From Kriegella aquimaris (GTDB taxonomy: Bacteria > Bacteroidota > Bacteroidia > Flavobacteriales > Flavobacteriaceae), in the NCBI RefSeq assembly GCF_900103215.1, contig NZ_FNGV01000009.1, positions 1 to 64,000 of the forward strand: DNA of 64,000 nt, written 5' to 3'. The translations under genes and the position numbers were made by a program. The notes beneath the pieces are model-generated. The model searched no databases. It worked only from the letters and a program-made list of their open reading frames with translations, and was not told the origin of the DNA. This document shows, in pieces, positions 16,894 to 26,970 of the stretch. The first letter of the stretch is position 1, and every line of letters starts with the position of its first letter.

Positions 16894-18297
16894 ATGAAAA
16901 TGATAGATCGCTACACTAAGGAAAGAAATTTATTTCGTATAACTTCGTATGTACTACCTATCTTTCTTGTTCTTTTTTTTGAAAATGCTATAGTAGCTCA
17001 AAATAGTACCGAAAGCAAAAAACCTAATTTTTTGGTCATCATTGCCGATGATGCCGGGTGGAACGATGTGGGCTATAACGGCTCTGAAATACACACGCCG
17101 AACATTGATTTTTTGGCCAAAACCGGAGTGCGGTTAGACCGGTTTTATGTAAATCCCACTTGCTCACCTACAAGGGCCAGTTTTTTGACCGGTATGCCCG
17201 CCAGTCGTATGGGCATTGTAGCCCCTATCGCCGGTCGCAGTGAAAAAAAACTGCCCGATACGGTAATCACCTTGCCGCAATTGTTGCAAAAACAAAACTA
17301 CCAGACAGCACTGTTCGGAAAATGGCACTTGGGTTTAAAACCGTCGAGCGGACCAAAAGCATATGGTTTTGAATATGCCTATGGATTTTTGCATGGGCAA
17401 ATCGATCAATACTCGCACGAATATAAAAATGGGGACCCCAGCTGGCATAGAAATGGTGAATTTATCACTGAAAATGGGCATGTTACCGATTTGATAGGGA
17501 ATGAGATCATCACATGGCTTCGGTCAAAACGGGATACCACAAAAAGTTTTTATGTTCAATTGGCCTATAGCGCTCCCCATTTTCCATTGCAGGAAGAAGA
17601 TAAGTGGAAAAAACCATATTTGAAATCGATTGCGAATGAATCCCGGAGAGATTTTGCGGCGGCCATGAGCCATATGGACGATAATATAGGGCAGGTGCTA
17701 GAAGTATTAAAAGAACTGGGTCTCGAGAAAAATACCATCGTCATTTTTATGAGCGATAATGGGGGAATGGACAGTTGGTATCCGGAAAGTCAATATAACG
17801 GCAAACACGGTCCCAATCCGGTATTGGGAAATAATCTTCCCTTGCGTGATTGGAAAAAATCGAATTACGAAGGTGGTATTCGCGTACCCGCTGTTATCTC
17901 ATGGAAGGGCAAACTTGCACCTTCCGTAAATGCCGATTATATATCGGTCATCGATGTGATGCCTACTTTGCTTAAACTCTCTGGATCTACATCGATTCCC
18001 GAGACGGTCGAAGGAGAAGACATTTGGAATACCCTTGTTTCAGAGGATGCGTTCAACAATGAAATTTATGTAAGGGGACATGTACAGGAAAGCTTGATTA
18101 AAAAGCCTTGGAAATTGATTCGTACGCGGCATAGGGGAGCGGTTCCTACGGATTATGAATTGTACAATCTTGAAAACGACCCGGAAGAAAAGCATAACCG
18201 CTACATTGATGAGGTTGATGTTGCCAAAGAATTAAACGACCGTTTACAAAAGCAATTTGCCAAAGACGCCCCAACAGTAAATGCGGGTATAAACTAA
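16894..18297 (+). CDS. Exported S1-family sulfatase
   Basis: 467 residues with an N-terminal hydrophobic export signal (about 15-35). It has the S1 formylglycine sulfatase core: metal-binding ADD at 51-53, the modification motif TCSPTR with Cys90 (C-x-P-x-R type), GKWHLG, and SDNGG. It needs a formylglycine-generating enzyme that is not in the window. It would remove sulfate esters from oligosaccharides, and its position between DUF4861 and L-rhamnose mutarotase points to a sulfated rhamnose residue. The exact S1 subfamily cannot be told here. A second ATG at codon 3 is possible as start. Confidence 0.92.
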   Translation: MKMIDRYTKERNLFRITSYVLPIFLVLFFENAIVAQNSTESKKPNFLVIIADDAGWNDVGYNGSEIHTPNIDFLAKTGVRLDRFYVNPTCSPTRASFLTGMPASRMGIVAPIAGRSEKKLPDTVITLPQLLQKQNYQTALFGKWHLGLKPSSGPKAYGFEYAYGFLHGQIDQYSHEYKNGDPSWHRNGEFITENGHVTDLIGNEIITWLRSKRDTTKSFYVQLAYSAPHFPLQEEDKWKKPYLKSIANESRRDFAAAMSHMDDNIGQVLEVLKELGLEKNTIVIFMSDNGGMDSWYPESQYNGKHGPNPVLGNNLPLRDWKKSNYEGGIRVPAVISWKGKLAPSVNADYISVIDVMPTLLKLSGSTSIPETVEGEDIWNTLVSEDAFNNEIYVRGHVQESLIKKPWKLIRTRHRGAVPTDYELYNLENDPEEKHNRYIDEVDVAKELNDRLQKQFAKDAPTVNAGIN

Positions 18298-18310
18298 AAA
18301 TCAGAAGAAA

Positions 18311-18625
18311 ATGTATCGAAATGCCTTTACCATGAAACTAAAGCCTGGGTTCGAGGCGGAATATAAAAAGCGGCATGATGAAATTTGGCCCGAACTTTCT
18401 ACATTACTCTCTAAATCGGGTATTCATGAATATTCTATTTTTTTGGATGAGGAGTCGCTAACACTTTTTGCTTTCCAGAAATTGGAAGAAGGTTTTGATG
18501 ACGCCGCACTTCCCAACCACCCAATTGTAAAAAAATGGTGGGCTTATATGGCCGATATTATGGAAACCAATGATGATAATTCCCCAGTAGCAAAACCGCT
18601 CAACGAAGTTTTTTATATGGATTAA
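18311..18625 (+). CDS. rhaM: L-rhamnose mutarotase
   Basis: 104 residues, the normal length of RhaM. Key family positions Tyr18 and His22 (EAEYKKRHDEIWPEL) and the WW pair at 76-77 are present. It interconverts alpha and beta L-rhamnopyranose, giving the anomer used by the isomerase. It has no signal peptide, so it is cytoplasmic even though the two genes before it encode exported proteins. It follows the sulfatase by 13 bp and ends the plus-strand operon. It links this operon functionally to the rhamnose catabolic genes at 34667-42156. Confidence 0.95.
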   Translation: MYRNAFTMKLKPGFEAEYKKRHDEIWPELSTLLSKSGIHEYSIFLDEESLTLFAFQKLEEGFDDAALPNHPIVKKWWAYMADIMETNDDNSPVAKPLNEVFYMD

Positions 18626-18758
18626 AAAAAATGCTATTGGTTGTACAAATACAGTTATGTGATGCACCCGGGTAGTTTTTTGGCATTGGTTATCCTAAAG
18701 GAGACTTTTGTAGATTAAAAAATTCCAGTGATAATAACTTGCCGATAGACTCCTATCG

Positions 18759-19805
18759 TCAAACCGAATTCCGCTCGATGTATTTAAAGACGTTTTTTAC
18801 TTTTTCCGTTTTGTTTTTGAGAATCATATAGGCCGTAGTTTCACCCATGGCTTTAAAATCGGTGCTGATGACGGTAATACCCAAGAGCTCTTTTAAGGGA
18901 GTGTCATTATATGAGATAATACCCACATCTTTGCCCAAGACCATTTTTTTGGCGTTGATTTGACGTACCAAGTTGACCAGGTCCATCTCTTCAATGGTAA
19001 TATAAACGTCTTTGCTGTTAAGCTCCATGTCATCATAGATTTCGTCCAAGACTTCGGAGTCAAATCCAAATTCACCACAAAACCGGGTAAACCCATGAAC
19101 GATACGCATCGGGTAGGGGAAAACAGATTTTTTTGGATACACTAAAATCAGTTTATCATACTTTCTCAATTTATCGATACCCTCTTGTAGCGCGTTGTAC
19201 AGGTCATCCTTGAAATTTTGATAAATAGCGCCGTATTTACCTTTTATCTCCAATCGATCGTTATCGAGAATAATAAGTTTGTCTTTCGGTATTTTTTCGA
19301 TCTCTTTCAATACGGCGTCCGTTGCACTGGTATGCGCCAATTTTTCATCTTTAAAATGAGGCATGATAACGTAGTAGTCAAAGGCACCTAAATTTTTCTG
19401 CAACGCCCTTATGAATAGCGTTTCCTCACAATGGTAAATATTGAGTGTAACATGGCCGTCAACGCCAATACCGTTGACAAAGGCATTGTATATGGCCATT
19501 TTGTAATAGCTTGGTTTGTTCACCAAAAAGAATATACTGATCTTCGAGATCAAATCGGTTTTCGAAGTGTAATATCCTTTTCCTTTTACGGAAACGATAG
19601 CTTTTCTGCTTTTCAGTTCTTTATAAGCTTTTTCAACCGTATCCCGCGAGAGGTAACATGACGCACTCAGCTCATTAATCGAGGGTATTTTTTCACCAAT
19701 TTCCAACTTACCTTTGGCAATATCGTTTATAATAGTCTCCACGATTTGCTTGTATTTCGGAATTCTCGATGATTCGTTGATCTTAATATTGAGTCTTTGG
19801 ATCAT
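18759..19805 (-). CDS. GntR-family regulator with LacI-like sugar-sensing domain
   Basis: 348 residues. Residues 1-80 form a GntR winged helix (YKQIVETIINDIAKGKLEIG, then the SINELSASCYLSRDTVEKAYKEL region); residues 85-348 look like a periplasmic-binding-protein fold as in LacI-type sensors (FDYYVIMPHF, IGIISYNDTPLKELL-like end). Such GntR-PBP proteins control monosaccharide pathways in Bacteroidota. It is a single gene between rhaM and the sulfatase-GH78 gene, in the middle of the rhamnose locus, and is the only local regulator, so I infer that it binds the five N21-type sites. Its own upstream region has a TATCTTTT -7-like element but no such site, so self-regulation is not evident. Confidence 0.9.
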   Translation of the reverse strand: MIQRLNIKINESSRIPKYKQIVETIINDIAKGKLEIGEKIPSINELSASCYLSRDTVEKAYKELKSRKAIVSVKGKGYYTSKTDLISKISIFFLVNKPSYYKMAIYNAFVNGIGVDGHVTLNIYHCEETLFIRALQKNLGAFDYYVIMPHFKDEKLAHTSATDAVLKEIEKIPKDKLIILDNDRLEIKGKYGAIYQNFKDDLYNALQEGIDKLRKYDKLILVYPKKSVFPYPMRIVHGFTRFCGEFGFDSEVLDEIYDDMELNSKDVYITIEEMDLVNLVRQINAKKMVLGKDVGIISYNDTPLKELLGITVISTDFKAMGETTAYMILKNKTEKVKNVFKYIERNSV

Positions 19806-19914
19806 GTCTGCAAATTAGGGAATTTCGCCACACTGGTCAACAGGGAAAAGATAGTACAATACCGAATTACAACTTAGATTTTTAACAGTGAAGTTTTTCA
19901 CAGTAGGAAGTCAT

Positions 19915-19995
19915 AAAAAAAATACGGTCTTTAAGCAACGAAAATCAGTATTATGATTATGTCATAACCCTGGAAATTCATTGTGCTAAAGACCG
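19915..19995 (-). terminator. Terminator after the sulfatase-GH78 gene
   Basis: On the minus strand CGGTCTTTAGCACAA (19995-19981) pairs with TTGCTTAAAGACCG (19938-19925) with small bulges and a long loop, and is followed by ATTTTTTTT-type sequence (eight A residues at 19915-19922 on the plus strand). It starts 7 bp after the stop codon of the gene at 20002. Confidence 0.6.
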
Positions 19996-20001
19996 CACTA
20001 T

Positions 20002-23000
20002 TTAAAAAGAATTGACGACCAAATTGATTTGATGTGTGCCGGGAGACAAACGAAGGGTGCCAAAAGCCATACTTGCCTTTTCCCCGTTCAAGGTGACTAC
20101 ATCATTTTCAGCGGTCTTGATTTCAAATTCGGCAACCATATTGGCAGGAATTTCTATGGTGTATACCTGTAATCGTGGGTTTTTGTAGGTATAGGCAGCC
20201 TTTATTGTCCCTTTAATGGTAGGAACTTCAATGGCGCTATTCTTTAAATCTCCCATTTGAGGTTTAATAGTAGCAATGTCAAATCCGGGTGTTTTTGGTT
20301 GAATCCCCCAAAGTCCACGAGGAATAGCATTTGCCGGTACGGCTCCCCAAGCATGGTTCCAATCAAGATTGTTTTTATATTTTAAATCCCAAGCTTCTAA
20401 GGTAATCGTCGAGCCGATACGAATCATGTTGTACCAACTCCTGTCACTTGTATCCGTTAATAGTTCCATGGCATAATCCGCCGCGCCAGCATTATATAGG
20501 CCATCCATCAAATATTGTGAGCCATATACACTGCAGGCCATTCCTCTTGATTTTACAAATTCAACTACGGATCCTATGTGCTCCTCCGGAACCATATTGA
20601 AGGCCAGCGGCATCATGTTGGCATGTAATGAGGCATGGTCTGTTCCGATCCCATCTATATAGATGCCTCGCTGAGCGTCGAACATTTTCTCATTGAAAGC
20701 CTTTTTCGCTTTCAACCCCCTTAATTTAAAATCTAAAGATTCTTGTGTCTTCCCTAAAACCTTGGCGAATCCGGCCATGATTTTCATATTTTGATAATAA
20801 AAGGCATTGACTACGGTATTATAATCCTTAAAAATATAACCGTCGCGTTCGCCTTTGTTAGCCGGGTCACCGCCCCAGCCAGCAGAGGGCCAATCAACGA
20901 TGTCCCTGAAAGTTTCTTTCATTTCTTTTGGAAACCCAAGATTGGCCATTAACTCAGGAGTCATTTTGGTCGAGGTAATCAGACCATCTTCGTTCGCAAG
21001 CTCATAGAGTGTTTTGTATTTTAACTGATCATAGTATTTCTCAATAAGCTCTGTGTTGCCCGTGTACATATAATCGGCATAAAACATAAGCGCTACGTGC
21101 TGTTGCCATTCTGTAGGCCATGTAGGGTGTTCCATGAAATACTCTATGGTCTGTCGGGCGATGGCGTATTCACGATCGGTGGTGTAATGGCTCAGTTGGT
21201 TGAGGTAGGCATCGGCCTCATAAGGAATTCGCTCCCGATCGCCATCTACATAAAGACCGTTAAAAGTCGTAGCCTTGATAGAATACTTGCATAAATCCCA
21301 AATCTGATTTAAAATATCATCTGAACTTGTGAAGCTGCTGGAATCATCTTCCCAATAACTGTGATAGGCAAGTTGCGTAAAATTTTCAGCAGTCAAAGGT
21401 TCTTGGGCTCCGTCAACTTCGGCGTATCGAAAAGGCATCAAAACCGGAAACCCTTCGGGTAGCGGTAGTGCCTTACCTGGTAAAGTATTTCGCTTATTCG
21501 GTTTTATTGGTAGTTGATATTTGGTTTGTTCCGGTTTTACCTGAACTTGGATTTCTTGATACCGGATATGGCTCTTTTCAAAAGGTTTTCTATTGATGTT
21601 TTTACCTGCTAACTGCTCTCCAATTCGGAAAGTAAGTGTATGGGCCGTTTTGGCGTTATAAGTAAAATCAATGGTTGCGAAAGCAGCCTTGCCGAAATCG
21701 ATAAAATAGGTGTCACCTCTTTTTTCGAATTCGAAAGGTTTTATTTTATCGATTTGGAAACTATTGGGTGTAGTGATGGTCGCTTTTGGGTTTCCCATGG
21801 TAAAGGATTGACTTTTTGAATATCGTGAAAGTCGATTGTCTTGGTCCCAAATACGCACTTTCCAAAAGTAGGTCTGCCCATTTTTCAATGGCGTCCCCGC
21901 ATGTTCTATTTCTGTTGAGGCATTGGTTCTTACTTGTCCACTATCCCATACATCACCGATATTATTATTTATCTTTTCTTCGGTCGATGCTACCAATACT
22001 TGATAGGCCGATTGTGAAACTGCGCCATTTGGCACCACCCATCCGTACTCAGGTTTAGGGTCAATTATGGTAACTCCGGCCGTATTTCGTATCCATTCAA
22101 TAATTAAATTTGACGGTCCCGTTGAATAGTCGTCCGAAAGTTCAAGAATAAGGTCATCCGTTTTTTTCCGAAACGTTTTAAGGGTTTCGGCATATTTTGA
22201 ATCTTTTGCAAGATTATTGATCTCTTGTGGGTCCTTTTTTAGGTTGTAAAGTTCCTCGAACGATTTGTCATTGACGTACCTGAAATACTTCCAATCTTTG
22301 GTGCGTACCCCCTCACTGGGCGGAATATTTTCAAATTCCCAGATATGCTCGATTAACACGGTGTCTCGTTCTAAGCTCTTTTGTTGCCCGGAAACCAAAG
22401 GGAGTAGACTTTTCCCTTGCCAAGCTTTGGGGGGTGCCACTCCGGCAATATCTAATATGGTAGGCGGCACATCGATATTTAGGGCCATGTCGTCAAGGTC
22501 TTGGTGCTTTTTAACTCTTGGGTCGTAAATAATAAGGGGCACCCGAACTGAATTATCATAAAGGAGCCATTTTCCGGCCAGTTGGCGTTCGCCTAAAAAA
22601 TAACCATTGTCACCCATTAGAATGATTATTGTATTCTTGTCGAGTCCTTTCTTTTTGAGATGGTCCCGAATTTTTCCTATTTCGCGGTCAATACCTGAAA
22701 TCATGCGGTAATATCCCTTTACACTGTGCTGATATTTTTCAGGAGTGTCATAGCGCCAATTCCAACGGGTACGGTTAAAGCCGTCCCGAACGAACTTGGG
22801 TTGTTGCTCAAAATATTTGTCCTCACCGAGTTCAGGGTCGGGCATCGTTGTATTTTGTAAAAGTTTATCAGATTCATCTTGCCAAAAATATTGGTCTTTG
22901 GCGCCGTCATGGGCATGGGGTGCGCTAAAACTGAGTGAGAGACAGAAGGGGGAAGAAGCGTCGGCGGCGTCAATATAGTCCAATGCTTTTTGACCCGTAT

Positions 23001-23535
23001 AGCGTGTCAGGTGTACCGTATCTTTATCCAAGGTTTTGTAATAATATCCGCGTCGGTCTTTAAAGGCGTTGTTACGGTCGTACGATTCAAAGACATCAAA
23101 TTGCTTTTCGAGATGGTCGTAACGCACGCCATACTTGCCAAAAAATCCGGTGTGGTAGCCATTATTTTTTAAAAGGGTAGGGTAAGAGGTTTCCATATAA
23201 CTGTCCCTGATATTTCCCGTCTGAAAATTATAATTGTGGGTACGCTCGTAAAGTCCGGTCAAAATACTAGCGCGGCTAGCGGCACAGATCGGGGTGGTTA
23301 CCATGGCATTTTTAAAATAGGTGCCCGATTTGGCCAAGTTGTCCATCTCCGGAGTATGAATCAATGAGTTTCCTGCATAGCCCAGCGCATCGAAGCGCTG
23401 ATCATCCGTCAAGATGAATATGATGTTCGGACGGTCGGCACCATTTTGTGCTTTGTTCTTTTGGGCATAGAACTTGGGGCCCGATACTAAAAACAAGAGT
23501 AAAATTAGAGGGAAACTAAATTTTTGATAGTTCAT
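20002..23535 (-). CDS. Bifunctional S1 sulfatase / GH78 alpha-L-rhamnosidase
   Basis: 1177 residues with a signal peptide (1-24, ending FYAQ). Residues 35-470 form a full S1 sulfatase: TDD at 43-45, formylglycine motif PICAASR with Cys84, and MGDNG. Residues 480-1177 form a GH78 rhamnosidase with its N-terminal beta domain ([20 protein letters not shown]), the catalytic-region motif [12 protein letters not shown] at 764-775 and an (alpha/alpha)6 barrel. A sulfatase-GH78 enzyme of this order is known from the Formosa agariphila ulvan locus, where both activities work on rhamnose-3-sulfate-containing chains. It is transcribed alone from promoter 23572-23620. Both halves appear intact. The C-terminus ends in a beta-sandwich. 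Confidence 0.94.
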   Translation of the reverse strand: MNYQKFSFPLILLLFLVSGPKFYAQKNKAQNGADRPNIIFILTDDQRFDALGYAGNSLIHTPEMDNLAKSGTYFKNAMVTTPICAASRASILTGLYERTHNYNFQTGNIRDSYMETSYPTLLKNNGYHTGFFGKYGVRYDHLEKQFDVFESYDRNNAFKDRRGYYYKTLDKDTVHLTRYTGQKALDYIDAADASSPFCLSLSFSAPHAHDGAKDQYFWQDESDKLLQNTTMPDPELGEDKYFEQQPKFVRDGFNRTRWNWRYDTPEKYQHSVKGYYRMISGIDREIGKIRDHLKKKGLDKNTIIILMGDNGYFLGERQLAGKWLLYDNSVRVPLIIYDPRVKKHQDLDDMALNIDVPPTILDIAGVAPPKAWQGKSLLPLVSGQQKSLERDTVLIEHIWEFENIPPSEGVRTKDWKYFRYVNDKSFEELYNLKKDPQEINNLAKDSKYAETLKTFRKKTDDLILELSDDYSTGPSNLIIEWIRNTAGVTIIDPKPEYGWVVPNGAVSQSAYQVLVASTEEKINNNIGDVWDSGQVRTNASTEIEHAGTPLKNGQTYFWKVRIWDQDNRLSRYSKSQSFTMGNPKATITTPNSFQIDKIKPFEFEKRGDTYFIDFGKAAFATIDFTYNAKTAHTLTFRIGEQLAGKNINRKPFEKSHIRYQEIQVQVKPEQTKYQLPIKPNKRNTLPGKALPLPEGFPVLMPFRYAEVDGAQEPLTAENFTQLAYHSYWEDDSSSFTSSDDILNQIWDLCKYSIKATTFNGLYVDGDRERIPYEADAYLNQLSHYTTDREYAIARQTIEYFMEHPTWPTEWQQHVALMFYADYMYTGNTELIEKYYDQLKYKTLYELANEDGLITSTKMTPELMANLGFPKEMKETFRDIVDWPSAGWGGDPANKGERDGYIFKDYNTVVNAFYYQNMKIMAGFAKVLGKTQESLDFKLRGLKAKKAFNEKMFDAQRGIYIDGIGTDHASLHANMMPLAFNMVPEEHIGSVVEFVKSRGMACSVYGSQYLMDGLYNAGAADYAMELLTDTSDRSWYNMIRIGSTITLEAWDLKYKNNLDWNHAWGAVPANAIPRGLWGIQPKTPGFDIATIKPQMGDLKNSAIEVPTIKGTIKAAYTYKNPRLQVYTIEIPANMVAEFEIKTAENDVVTLNGEKASMAFGTLRLSPGTHQINLVVNSF

Positions 23536-23571
23536 TAATTTTTATTTTTTCTGCAGAATTTTGAAGTAGGT

Positions 23572-23620
23572 CAAACTTAAGCCATTTCCCATAATTGGGT
23601 ATCCTGTGCCGTCCTGTTTC
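23572..23620 (-). promoter_or_regulatory. Regulon promoter 3: operator-N21-TAAGTTTG for sulfatase-GH78
   Basis: On the minus strand GAAACAGGACGGCACAGGAT (23620-23601) is followed after exactly 21 bp by TAAGTTTG (23579-23572), a perfect TAnnTTTG. The ATG lies about 37 bp further on. The lyase-like gene on the other side (start 23720) has no site in its own orientation. Confidence 0.78.
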
Positions 23621-23719
23621 ATATAAATAACCTGTCTGATATCCTTTATAAATATATACCTTTAAGACCGATTGATGTCATCATTTGAATCTACTTTTAA
23701 TAACAACAAAATCCCCAGA

Positions 23720-24901
23720 ATGATAAGGAGTTTAATAAAACTGGTATTTACTTCCGTCACATTATTGCTTTGCATACCATGTAAAAGTCAAAAGACCGTA
23801 AGTGGTTTTGATCTGGTTCAAATAGAAAGAAACCGGGTGGTTGATAACGCTCGGGAGTATGCAGGCTTAGAACCTATTACCGTTACCCATGACCAAAGTG
23901 AACGCAGTGCTGGTACGCTGCATGATTTTTACTCCGAGGGGGATTATTGGTGGCCCGATCCTCAAAACCCTGAAGGACCTTACATACGAAAAGATGGATT
24001 GACAAATCCCGATAATTTTACGGCACATCGAAAAGCGATGATTCGTTTAAGTCAGATTTCCGGAGCCTTGGCATCGGCTTATTTGGTCACCGGTGATAAA
24101 GCTTATGCCAAACAGTTGCTTCCGCATTTGCAAGCTTGGTTTGTCAATGAAGATACCAAAATGAATCCGAACCTTTTATACGCCCAAGCCATCCAAGGCA
24201 TAGTAACAGGTCGGGGTATCGGTATTATCGATACCATTCACTTATTGGAAGTAGTTCTTGCCGCTCAGGCCATTGAAGAGGCAAAGGTAATCTCGGCTAG
24301 TGACATGGCCGATATACGGAAATGGTTTTCCGATTATTTGGAATGGATTACGACACACCCGTATGGCATCAAGGAGCGCGACAATGGAAACAATCACAGT
24401 GTTTGTTGGGCCATGCAGGTCGCCGTCTTTGCCGATTTCGTCGGAAATGATACGCAAAAAGAATTCGTCCGAAATTTTTACAAGGAAACCTTGCTGCCCG
24501 ATCAAATGGACGACAAAGGGACTTTCCCGCTCGAATTGGCGCGAACGAAACCTTATGGGTACTCCCTTTTTGTGCTTGACGGAATGGCGGCGCTCTGCCA
24601 AGTGCTTTCTACCCCTACAGAGAACTTGTTTGCCTATGCGACGGCCGATGGTAAAAGTATGGTCAAGGGACTCTCGTTTCTATACCCTTATGTCAAGGAT
24701 AAAAGCAGCTGGCCTTTTCAAAAAGATGTCATGTATTGGGAAGAATGGCCCGTAAGGCAACCTTCATTTTTATTTGGCGGACTCGCACTGCAAAATGAGA
24801 CTTATTTAAATTTGTGGAAATCCCTTGAACCCAATTTCGATAACCCCGAAGTCATACGGAATATGCCCGTGCGATATCCGTTGCTTTGGGTAAGGAAATA
24901 A
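23720..24901 (+). CDS. Alginate-lyase-superfamily (PL5/PL38-like) polysaccharide lyase
   Basis: 393 residues from the ATG at 23720; the frame is open from 23672 but the later start gives a proper signal peptide (MIRSLIKLVFTSVTLLLCIP). The alpha-helical barrel protein has the family signatures DYWWPDPQNPEGPYIRKDG, GDKAYAKQLLPHLQAWF and NGNNHSVCWAMQVA, with the NNHS segment at the expected catalytic site. Members of this Pfam group (PF05426) cleave alginate or glucuronan by beta-elimination. In this locus it probably opens uronic-acid linkages in the rhamnose-containing polymer, producing ends for GH105. A weak -7-like TACCTTTA lies at 23657-23664. It converges with the DUF1080 gene. Confidence 0.82.
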   Translation: MIRSLIKLVFTSVTLLLCIPCKSQKTVSGFDLVQIERNRVVDNAREYAGLEPITVTHDQSERSAGTLHDFYSEGDYWWPDPQNPEGPYIRKDGLTNPDNFTAHRKAMIRLSQISGALASAYLVTGDKAYAKQLLPHLQAWFVNEDTKMNPNLLYAQAIQGIVTGRGIGIIDTIHLLEVVLAAQAIEEAKVISASDMADIRKWFSDYLEWITTHPYGIKERDNGNNHSVCWAMQVAVFADFVGNDTQKEFVRNFYKETLLPDQMDDKGTFPLELARTKPYGYSLFVLDGMAALCQVLSTPTENLFAYATADGKSMVKGLSFLYPYVKDKSSWPFQKDVMYWEEWPVRQPSFLFGGLALQNETYLNLWKSLEPNFDNPEVIRNMPVRYPLLWVRK

Positions 24902-24928
24902 GCGACCCCTAATAACACAGGGTCGCTT
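24900..24928. terminator. Bidirectional terminator between convergent genes
   Basis: Stem AAGCGACCC (24900-24908) and GGGTCGCTT (24920-24928) pair perfectly around an 11-base loop, directly after the lyase stop codon and 4 bp from the stop of the DUF1080 gene. Its place between convergent genes suggests it serves both. Confidence 0.72.
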
Positions 24929-24931
24929 CCT

Positions 24932-25735
24932 TTATAGATTTTTTAACTGTATGTTGCGGTATTCAACTTTCATAGGCGGACCTACATGTACTTGAACGCC
25001 TAAAAAGCCTGAAGATGCGCGGTTTACAGTATCATCATCAATAACCTCGCTCATGAGAACTCCGTTGATGTAGTGCTGTAACTTATTTCCTTTAATGATA
25101 AGGTGGGCTTCGTTCCAATCTTCACTTTTGATTTTTGTCTTGAGTTCGTCGGAATCGCCTAGAGATTCGATAACCTCACGACTCTGCCAAGCGTTCTTTG
25201 CCACATTGGCGCGTAAGGATCCTGGAGTATCTGGGTTTTCTTGTGAAGTGATGATGGCTTTTTCGCCTCGATAGGCGAGTGTAGCGCGTTTTTTCTCTTC
25301 GTAGTTCTGCCCCGTATATCTGATTTTCCCGTCGATATCAGCCTGGTAGCCGCGTAGCGCATAGGGAATAGTATCGATTTTTTCACTGCGATAATTGATG
25401 CCACTGTTTCCCGCTTCGGCGATACGGAACTCCAGTTTTAATTCGAAGTCGCTTGGTTGCCCGCCTTTCCAGACAATAAACGTATTGTTCTGCAAAAGGG
25501 TCGAAGGGGTGACTTCACCTACCAAATTCCCGTTTTCTACTCGCCAGTAATTGGGGTCTCCTTCCCAATTATCCAGGGTCTTGCCATCAAATATTTCTAC
25601 AAAACCATCAGTGTCTTCAACAACGGCAACGGATTCTTCCGCTGCTTTACTTTCTTTTTTTTCCTTGCAAGATTGTAGACCAATAAGTGCAAGAACTACT
25701 AGGGCATAGCGCATATAATTTCTTTTCAAATTCAT
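24932..25735 (-). CDS. DUF1080 (3-keto-disaccharide hydrolase-like) lipoprotein
   Basis: 267 residues with a lipobox at LQSC (Cys23). The jelly-roll DUF1080 fold is shown by FVEIFDGKTLDNWEGDPNYW, SDFELKLEFRIAEAGNSGIN, and the C-terminal SSGFLGVQVHVGPPMKVEYR. DUF1080 members have been linked to cleavage of 3-keto-glycosides after oxidation of a sugar. It is the last gene of the SusC-SusD-dehydrogenase-FG-GAP-DUF1080 run; it starts 4 bp after the FG-GAP gene. I infer a role in an oxidative side route of glycan breakdown in the periplasm. Substrate is unknown; a purely binding role is also possible. Confidence 0.85.
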   Translation of the reverse strand: MNLKRNYMRYALVVLALIGLQSCKEKKESKAAEESVAVVEDTDGFVEIFDGKTLDNWEGDPNYWRVENGNLVGEVTPSTLLQNNTFIVWKGGQPSDFELKLEFRIAEAGNSGINYRSEKIDTIPYALRGYQADIDGKIRYTGQNYEEKKRATLAYRGEKAIITSQENPDTPGSLRANVAKNAWQSREVIESLGDSDELKTKIKSEDWNEAHLIIKGNKLQHYINGVLMSEVIDDDTVNRASSGFLGVQVHVGPPMKVEYRNIQLKNL

Positions 25736-25739
25736 TTTT

Positions 25740-26969
25740 TTATTTTTTTGTTGGTTCGTTGTAATAGATAGTTAGCCCATCTTTTCCGGCTACGATAATA
25801 TCCTTCATTCCGTTTTTATTCAAATCGGATACGCTAAAATAGACGCCCGTGCCTTTTCCCGTGCCATAAGCACCGTAGTCAATAATTTGTTTGCTGAAAT
25901 TTTCACCGGTCCATCTGAAATAATAGAGTCCGAGTTCATCATTCCCGCCGGGATCTTTTCCGTTGTGTGCACGGTAACGTTTTCCTGTAACCAATTCATT
26001 TTCCCCATCTTGATCAATATCGATCCATTCCATACTATGGTATTGCGAATTGTAGGGGTCAATGGAATGTTTGGTCCACGTCGTTTTTTTATCTTTTTTC
26101 GTGGTTGTCTGCTCGTACCAGTGCAGACCGTAACCATGACCCTGGCCTACAATCAGGTCGTTAAGTCCGTCTTTGTTGATATCGGCGATAATCATAGGTA
26201 CGCTGGCGGTGCCTAGTTCAAAGTCTTGATGAAATTTCCATTCTCCGGTATAGGGATCTTCTGGCGCTTCGAGCCACCCCGATGGAACGACCAAATCTCC
26301 ACGACCATCATTATTGATGTCCCCAAAACCTAAGCCATGACCCTGTTTTTCCGAAATGGTGTGTTTGCCAAATTTCCCCGTACCCTTTTTATTATTATCC
26401 AATAGTAAGCGATAGATAATCAAGGGGTCGTTTGGAGTATTTGGAACGATTTCGATGATGCCATCGCCATCAATGTCCCAAGAACGGGTGCTCTCAATAT
26501 TGCCGGCTTCGGCAATCAAATGTTCTTGCCACTCGCCATTGTCACCGGAATTTTCTTTCCAGACCAATTGTTTTCCAAACCAGCCTCCTGTAATAAAATC
26601 CATATTTCCATCACCATTCACATCGAGTGGAATGGTCGAGAAATCATCGTAATATTCACCATAGCGTTTGGCCGACCCAATATAGTGCCTGTTTTGATAG
26701 TCAGGTCCTTCGTACCAATAGGCGCCCGATACGATATCAAGCACGTTGTCATTATTGACGTCGAAGACGCCTACCGATTCATAACTTTCGGAGGCAATCG
26801 CTTTTTTGGTAAATACCAAGGGTTTTGATTGGGCATACCCAAAAACACCCGTCAAGAAAAAGACGATGAGCGAAATACGTGCCGTACTGTTTTTGGATGT
26901 AGTTTTAGAAGCTGGCGCAGTGTAGTTTGAAACTACATGGCAACCAGCTTCTTTTACTAATTTATTCAT
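25740..26969 (-). CDS. FG-GAP/VCBS seven-repeat beta-propeller protein
   Basis: 409 residues from the ATG at 26969; the open frame to 27011 overlaps the upstream gene and is less likely. An atypically long N-terminus precedes a hydrophobic export segment (ISLIVFFLTGVFGYAQ). Seven calcium-binding loops of the DxNxDGxxD kind follow (DVNNDNVLD, DVNGDGNMD, DIDGDGIIE, DINNDGRGD, DINKDGLND, DIDQDGENE, DLNKNGMKD), enough for a seven-bladed propeller. No catalytic residues can be named. Similar proteins often sit next to cytochrome-type dehydrogenases and DUF1080 genes, as here. The gene lies 1 bp after the cytochrome gene. A binding or scaffold role at the cell surface is likely. Confidence 0.85.
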   Translation of the reverse strand: MNKLVKEAGCHVVSNYTAPASKTTSKNSTARISLIVFFLTGVFGYAQSKPLVFTKKAIASESYESVGVFDVNNDNVLDIVSGAYWYEGPDYQNRHYIGSAKRYGEYYDDFSTIPLDVNGDGNMDFITGGWFGKQLVWKENSGDNGEWQEHLIAEAGNIESTRSWDIDGDGIIEIVPNTPNDPLIIYRLLLDNNKKGTGKFGKHTISEKQGHGLGFGDINNDGRGDLVVPSGWLEAPEDPYTGEWKFHQDFELGTASVPMIIADINKDGLNDLIVGQGHGYGLHWYEQTTTKKDKKTTWTKHSIDPYNSQYHSMEWIDIDQDGENELVTGKRYRAHNGKDPGGNDELGLYYFRWTGENFSKQIIDYGAYGTGKGTGVYFSVSDLNKNGMKDIIVAGKDGLTIYYNEPTKK

Positions 26970-26970
26970 T

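Noticed and set aside
24300-24755. Plus-strand open frame of 151 residues inside the lyase gene
   Set aside because: Out-of-frame shadow; the enclosing frame has lyase motifs and a signal peptide.
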